A stretch of 64,000 nt of DNA, taken from positions 2,542,001 through 2,606,000 of the forward strand of contig NZ_CP109090.1 of the NCBI RefSeq assembly GCF_035917575.1. The letters run 5' to 3'. The DNA comes from Streptomyces sp. NBC_01788 (GTDB lineage: Bacteria; Actinomycetota; Actinomycetes; Streptomycetales; Streptomycetaceae). Below are positions 60,705 through 64,000 of the stretch, in pieces. How positions within the stretch are numbered: position 1 is the stretch's first letter; each line of letters begins with the position of its first letter. The position numbers and the translations under genes are program-made. Under the pieces are notes generated by a model. That model saw only the letters and a program-made list of their open reading frames with translations, had not been told where the DNA came from and ran no database searches.

Positions 60705-61517
60705 CTAACGGGGTGCCCGGGCCGCCTTGAGGAACTCCCGCACGATCCGCTCCCCGGCGAGCACTCCGCGCTCGGGCAGTGCGGCGATGCCGGGTGCCGT
60801 CCAGCCGGAGTCGGCCAGTTCACCGTGTCCGGGCCGCCAGCCGCGGTCCACGGCGTGCAGCAGGTCGGCGTCCAGCAGCGAGTCGCCGGCGCCGAGGACG
60901 AGGTCGGCGCCGGTGCGGCGGGCGACCTCGCGGACGGCGGCGCTCTTGGTCAGTGGCTTGGGGACGGCGTAGAGCTTGCGGCCCTGCAGGGAGACCGTCC
61001 AGCCGCGCCCGGCCGCCCAGGCGGTCAGTTCCTTCACCCAGTCGTCGGGCAGGAGTTCGCGCTCCACCACGAGGTAGGCGAACAGGTCCTCGGCCACGCG
61101 CTGCTTGCGCACCCAGACGGGGTCGGCGGTGCGCAGCAGATGCTCCTGGACCTCCGCGAGCGACGCGCACTCGTCGGCCAGCCGCGTGGTCACCCGCCGG
61201 TGCCAGTCGCCGTCCGAGACGCCGTCCACCAGCAGGTGGCCGCCGTTGGCGCAGACGGCGTACGTCGGTGCCGGGCCGGGCAGGTTGATGCGCAGGTACT
61301 GCTTGCGGGTGCGGGTCGTGGCGGGCACGAACACCGCCGAGTCGGCGAGATCGGTGAGCAGCCCGGCTGCCGTCTCGGTCAGGTACGACAGCGGCTTGCT
61401 CTCGTGCACCTCCACGCACAGCAGCCGCGGGGCCCGCGCGTCCGGCATGGTGAGCGCCAGGGCGGCGGCGGAGTAGATGAGCGTACGGTCGAGATCGCTC
61501 GCCACGAGGACCGGCAT
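60705..61517 (-). CDS. HAD-superfamily hydrolase, Ter/StiP-associated
   Basis: 270 residues. HAD motif I LVASDLDRTLIYSAAALAL (nucleophile Asp ~8), motif II PATTRTRKQYLRI, motif III Lys in TKSAAVREVARRTGADL and motif IV GAGDSLLDADLL. The large cap of the COG0561 type lies between. Its ATG overlaps the stop of the phosphoribosyltransferase-StiP gene (TGATG). In Ter-type gene clusters (Anantharaman, Iyer and Aravind) such HAD proteins appear with PRTase, StiP and ATP-grasp genes and are thought to help make a nucleoside-like metabolite; that role is a prediction. Confidence 0.88.
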   Translation of the reverse strand: MPVLVASDLDRTLIYSAAALALTMPDARAPRLLCVEVHESKPLSYLTETAAGLLTDLADSAVFVPATTRTRKQYLRINLPGPAPTYAVCANGGHLLVDGVSDGDWHRRVTTRLADECASLAEVQEHLLRTADPVWVRKQRVAEDLFAYLVVERELLPDDWVKELTAWAAGRGWTVSLQGRKLYAVPKPLTKSAAVREVARRTGADLVLGAGDSLLDADLLHAVDRGWRPGHGELADSGWTAPGIAALPERGVLAGERIVREFLKAARAPR

Positions 61518-64000
61518 CAGCGGGTCACCGTCCTGCCGTCGGCGCCGGTCGCCCCGCGCGTGTACCGGGGGTGGATCAAACCCACGCAGCTGTAGGGAAG
61601 TTCGTCGACCTCCTCGACCGGGACGCCGCGCTGCCCGGCGAGCAGCCGCACATGGTCCAGGTCGGCGCCGGCTCCGGCCCGCGCCAGGATCCTCCAGGGC
61701 ACCCGGCGCAGCAGTACCCGGGTGGTCTCCCCGACGCCGGGCTTGACCAGGTTCACGTCGTGGATGCCGTACTCCTCGCTGATGCGCTCGACCGCCGCCC
61801 AGCCCTCCCAGGTGGGGGCGCGGTCGGTGGTCAGCAGTTCCTTGGCGGCGACGTCGACGCCGTCGGCGACCTCGTGGAAGCACTGGGAGACGGCGTCGAG
61901 GAAGCCGTTCGAGACGTCGGCGCCGGCCAGTTCACGGTAGAACTTCGCGCCGTGGAAGTCGTGCCGGCCGACCAGGTCGGCGCGCAGCACGGTCCGTGAG
62001 ATCAGGCCGGAGACGGTGGAGTTGAGGCAGGCGGAGGGTATGAGGAAGTCCTCCCGGGTGCCGTACGTCCGCACGCACGAGCCGGGGTCGGCGAGCACGG
62101 CGATCTCCGGGTCGAAGCCGGTGATCCCTTCGCGCTCCTCGAACTCCTTGATCGCCTGGGCCAGTTCGCGGGTGATGGCGCCCTTCCCGGTCCAGCCGTC
62201 GACGAAGACGACGTCGCGGGGGTCGTGGCGGGCGGCGAGCCAGCGCAGCGCGTTGGTGTCGATGCCGCGGCCGCGCACGATCGACACGGCGTAGTGCGGC
62301 AGGTCCCGGCCGTGCCGGAACCGGGCCCAGCGCCGCATCAGTACGCCGACGGGGGTACCGGCGCGGGCGAGCGAGACGAGCACGGGGCCGGCGCCGGGGG
62401 TCTCGTCCGTCCCGGCCGGGCTCTTCCGGCGCAGGGGGACTTCGGCGAGGATCGTCTCGGTGACCACGCCGACGGCCCGGGCGATGCGCGCGGCGGAGGC
62501 CGTCAGGGCCGTGTGGAACAGCTCCTGGTACTGCTCGCTGGGCTGGTACTCCACCGGCAGCGACTCGGCGTAGTGCGCGCCGCCGCTCTGGATGGCCTCC
62601 TCGCGCTCCTCCGTCGGCGCCTCCAGCGTCACGTCCGAGAGGTCCTGGAGCAGCCAGCCGACCTCGTCCGGCGCGTACGAGGAGAAGGCGGGGCCGCGGA
62701 GGGGCTCGGGCAGCATCGGGGACCTTTCGGGGGCGTGCGGGGGCACGGGGAGGTACGAGGGCACGACCGCGAACAGGACGTGCGGGGTGTGCTCCGCGAG
62801 CCGGGCCAGCAGGCCGTCGGGCGCGTGCAGTTCGGGGGTGTCGGCAGCGGAGTCGACGACGGCGACCACGGCGTCGAAGCCGCCGCCGGCGACGTTGTAG
62901 GCGTAGCGCTCGCCGGGGCCGTCGGCCGGGTCGTCGTGGGCGGGGAAGACCAGCCGGGTGCGGATCGCGTATCCGGGGTCGTCGACGGCCAGTACGGGCG
63001 AGCGGGTGGTGGTGGAGTACCGCACCTCGGCCTCCACGACCTGCTCCAGCTCCCGCGCCAGCCGCAGTGGCGCGTACATCAGTTCCTCGCAGCCGAGCAC
63101 CAGTACCTGCCGCGCGTCCCGCGGCAGCGCTTCGGCGATCCGTGCGGCCATGGCGGGCAGTGCCCGCTCAAGCCGCTCCCGATGCGCCGGCGTGAACCCG
63201 TGCCGCCCGCCGTCCGGCACCCTTCGCGGCCACCGCAGCTCGACCCGCCGCACCCGCCCGGCCGGCCAATGCCGCTGACCGCCCGGCACCTCACCGGGCC
63301 CGCGCTCCGGCACGGCGGACCCGTCCGCCCCCTCCGAGGCGTCGGACGCGACCGGGTGCGGCGTGCGCTGCTCGGTCTGCTGAGCCCGTTCGTGCTCGGC
63401 GACGAGGGCTTGGCCTCTCTCCAGGACGTCCGCCGGGAGGCGCAGTGTGCCGGAGGCCGTGGTGATCAGGGAGACCTGGGTGTCCATCCGGTCGGCGAAC
63501 TGCCGTAGGCGGTCCACGTCGGCGGGGGCCCGCATGTCGATCAGGGCGACCACGACGTAGCGCTTTCGCGGGTGGCGGGTGTGGAGGGCGCGGATGGTGT
63601 TCAGGACCGTGTTGCCGGTGGAGAACTCGTCGTCCACCAGGACCAGCGGGCCGTCGGAGGCCAGCAGGACGGGGTCCTCGGGCAGCAGGAGGTGGGAGGT
63701 GGCGTGCGAGTGGGACTCCTCGAAGCCGCCGGCGGGGTCGATGCCGGGCACCGGGCGGCGCGTGGAGTGCAGGTACGGCGCGGCGCCCAGGCCGTCCGCG
63801 ACCGCGTGCCCGAGGCCCGTGGCGGTCTCCGCGTAGCCCAGGACGACCGCCCGGTCGGACTGGTCGGTGCCCAGCAGGTTCCGGACCCGGCGGCCCAGGG
63901 CGAACCCGTGGCCGTACACGACCGAGGGCGACTGCGGCACGTGCTTGCCGAGCACGTTGGACACGAGCAGGTGCGCCCGCTTGGGGTTGCGGCGCAGCGC
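61517..64000 (-). CDS. Phosphoribosyltransferase - TRSP - StiP-like fusion protein (5' end outside window)
   Basis: The frame runs to the window edge (RRNPKRAHLLVSNVLGKHVPQ before the first possible internal GTG), so the start lies beyond 64000; about 827 residues are visible. Part 1 has a PRTase site GPLVLVDDEFSTGNTVLNTIRALHTRHPRKRYVVVALID. A middle domain resembles TRSP (VLVLGCEELMYAPLRLARELE). Part 3 is the StiP type: HYAESLPVEYQPSEQYQELFHTAL, VLVSLARAGTPVGVLMRRW, VFVDGWTGKGAITREL, FLIPSACLNSTVSGLISRT, FHGAKFYRELAG and C-terminal ELPYSCVGLIHPRYTRG. StiP was named as a cysteine-protease-like family in Ter clusters. In other bacteria these parts are separate genes. Confidence 0.88.
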   Translation of the reverse strand, partial: ALRRNPKRAHLLVSNVLGKHVPQSPSVVYGHGFALGRRVRNLLGTDQSDRAVVLGYAETATGLGHAVADGLGAAPYLHSTRRPVPGIDPAGGFEESHSHATSHLLLPEDPVLLASDGPLVLVDDEFSTGNTVLNTIRALHTRHPRKRYVVVALIDMRAPADVDRLRQFADRMDTQVSLITTASGTLRLPADVLERGQALVAEHERAQQTEQRTPHPVASDASEGADGSAVPERGPGEVPGGQRHWPAGRVRRVELRWPRRVPDGGRHGFTPAHRERLERALPAMAARIAEALPRDARQVLVLGCEELMYAPLRLARELEQVVEAEVRYSTTTRSPVLAVDDPGYAIRTRLVFPAHDDPADGPGERYAYNVAGGGFDAVVAVVDSAADTPELHAPDGLLARLAEHTPHVLFAVVPSYLPVPPHAPERSPMLPEPLRGPAFSSYAPDEVGWLLQDLSDVTLEAPTEEREEAIQSGGAHYAESLPVEYQPSEQYQELFHTALTASAARIARAVGVVTETILAEVPLRRKSPAGTDETPGAGPVLVSLARAGTPVGVLMRRWARFRHGRDLPHYAVSIVRGRGIDTNALRWLAARHDPRDVVFVDGWTGKGAITRELAQAIKEFEEREGITGFDPEIAVLADPGSCVRTYGTREDFLIPSACLNSTVSGLISRTVLRADLVGRHDFHGAKFYRELAGADVSNGFLDAVSQCFHEVADGVDVAAKELLTTDRAPTWEGWAAVERISEEYGIHDVNLVKPGVGETTRVLLRRVPWRILARAGAGADLDHVRLLAGQRGVPVEEVDELPYSCVGLIHPRYTRGATGADGRTVTR

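Overview
The window is chromosomal DNA of a high-GC actinomycete, almost certainly a Streptomyces. GC is very high throughout and third codon positions are nearly all G or C. GTG starts and GTGA/ATGA gene overlaps are common. Marker families include a DUF397 / XRE-DUF5753 / HATPase trio, a two-domain RNase H-phosphatase, an Amidase_6 protein and a GT87-PAP2 fusion. About 62 protein genes, one tRNA and three riboswitches are supported. There is no rRNA, CRISPR array or prophage, and only one transposon-type gene.

Layout. 1-7.5 kb: end of a MerR regulator, a membrane protein, yaaA, then the conserved block Nif3 - zinc ribbon - RNase H/phosphatase, a G/P-rich protein and a 51-residue protein. 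7.5-12.4 kb: MaoC dehydratase, an ABC exporter and its two-component system. 12.4-19.2 kb: methyltransferases, an MFS pump with an extra C-terminal domain, a cell-wall amidase, and membrane or secreted proteins. 19.3-23.4 kb: glycosyltransferase - methyltransferase - alpha/alpha toroid operon, divergent from a KstR-like TetR gene, with a KstR-type operator between them. 23.36-29.5 kb: a TPP riboswitch on the minus strand and a cobalamin riboswitch on the plus strand, transcribed away from each other. The cobalamin riboswitch heads five genes with overlapping ends: two secreted, membrane-anchored proteins (one resembling the alpha barrel of transcobalamin) and a complete ECF importer (T, A-A fusion, S). 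29.8-42 kb: secreted transglycosylase, DUF1275, PH-domain protein, the DUF397 trio, a decayed response regulator, GH5 glycosidase, GT87-PAP2 fusion, MHS-type MFS transporter, O-methyltransferase, FHA protein, DUF1992, GNAT. 42-50.5 kb: DHA2 pump with a winged-helix tail, peptidoglycan-binding protein, HAD phosphatase, TMEM165-type Mn exporter behind a yybP-ykoY riboswitch, secreted HNH nuclease, DedA, small proteins, tRNA-Val(TAC). 50.6-64 kb: solitary TnpB-like nuclease, DUF4097 lipoprotein, coiled-coil protein, Amidase_6, deacetylase-like protein, class A PBP with a damaged transpeptidase site, FmdB, and a HAD gene coupled to a large phosphoribosyltransferase-StiP protein that runs off the right edge.

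Most striking unit: the 23.4-29.5 kb locus. It looks like a B12-repressed cobalamin capture-and-import system in which a cell-surface alpha-toroid protein would pass the vitamin to an ECF transporter. It stands back-to-back with an orphan TPP riboswitch whose transcript would run antisense into the TetR regulator. The riboswitch assignments rest on conserved sequence elements; the transport role is inferred from the riboswitch and gene content.

Short tandem duplications (15-18 bp units, and one of 60 bp) recur, several of them over start or stop codons. They suggest slippage as an active source of variation here.
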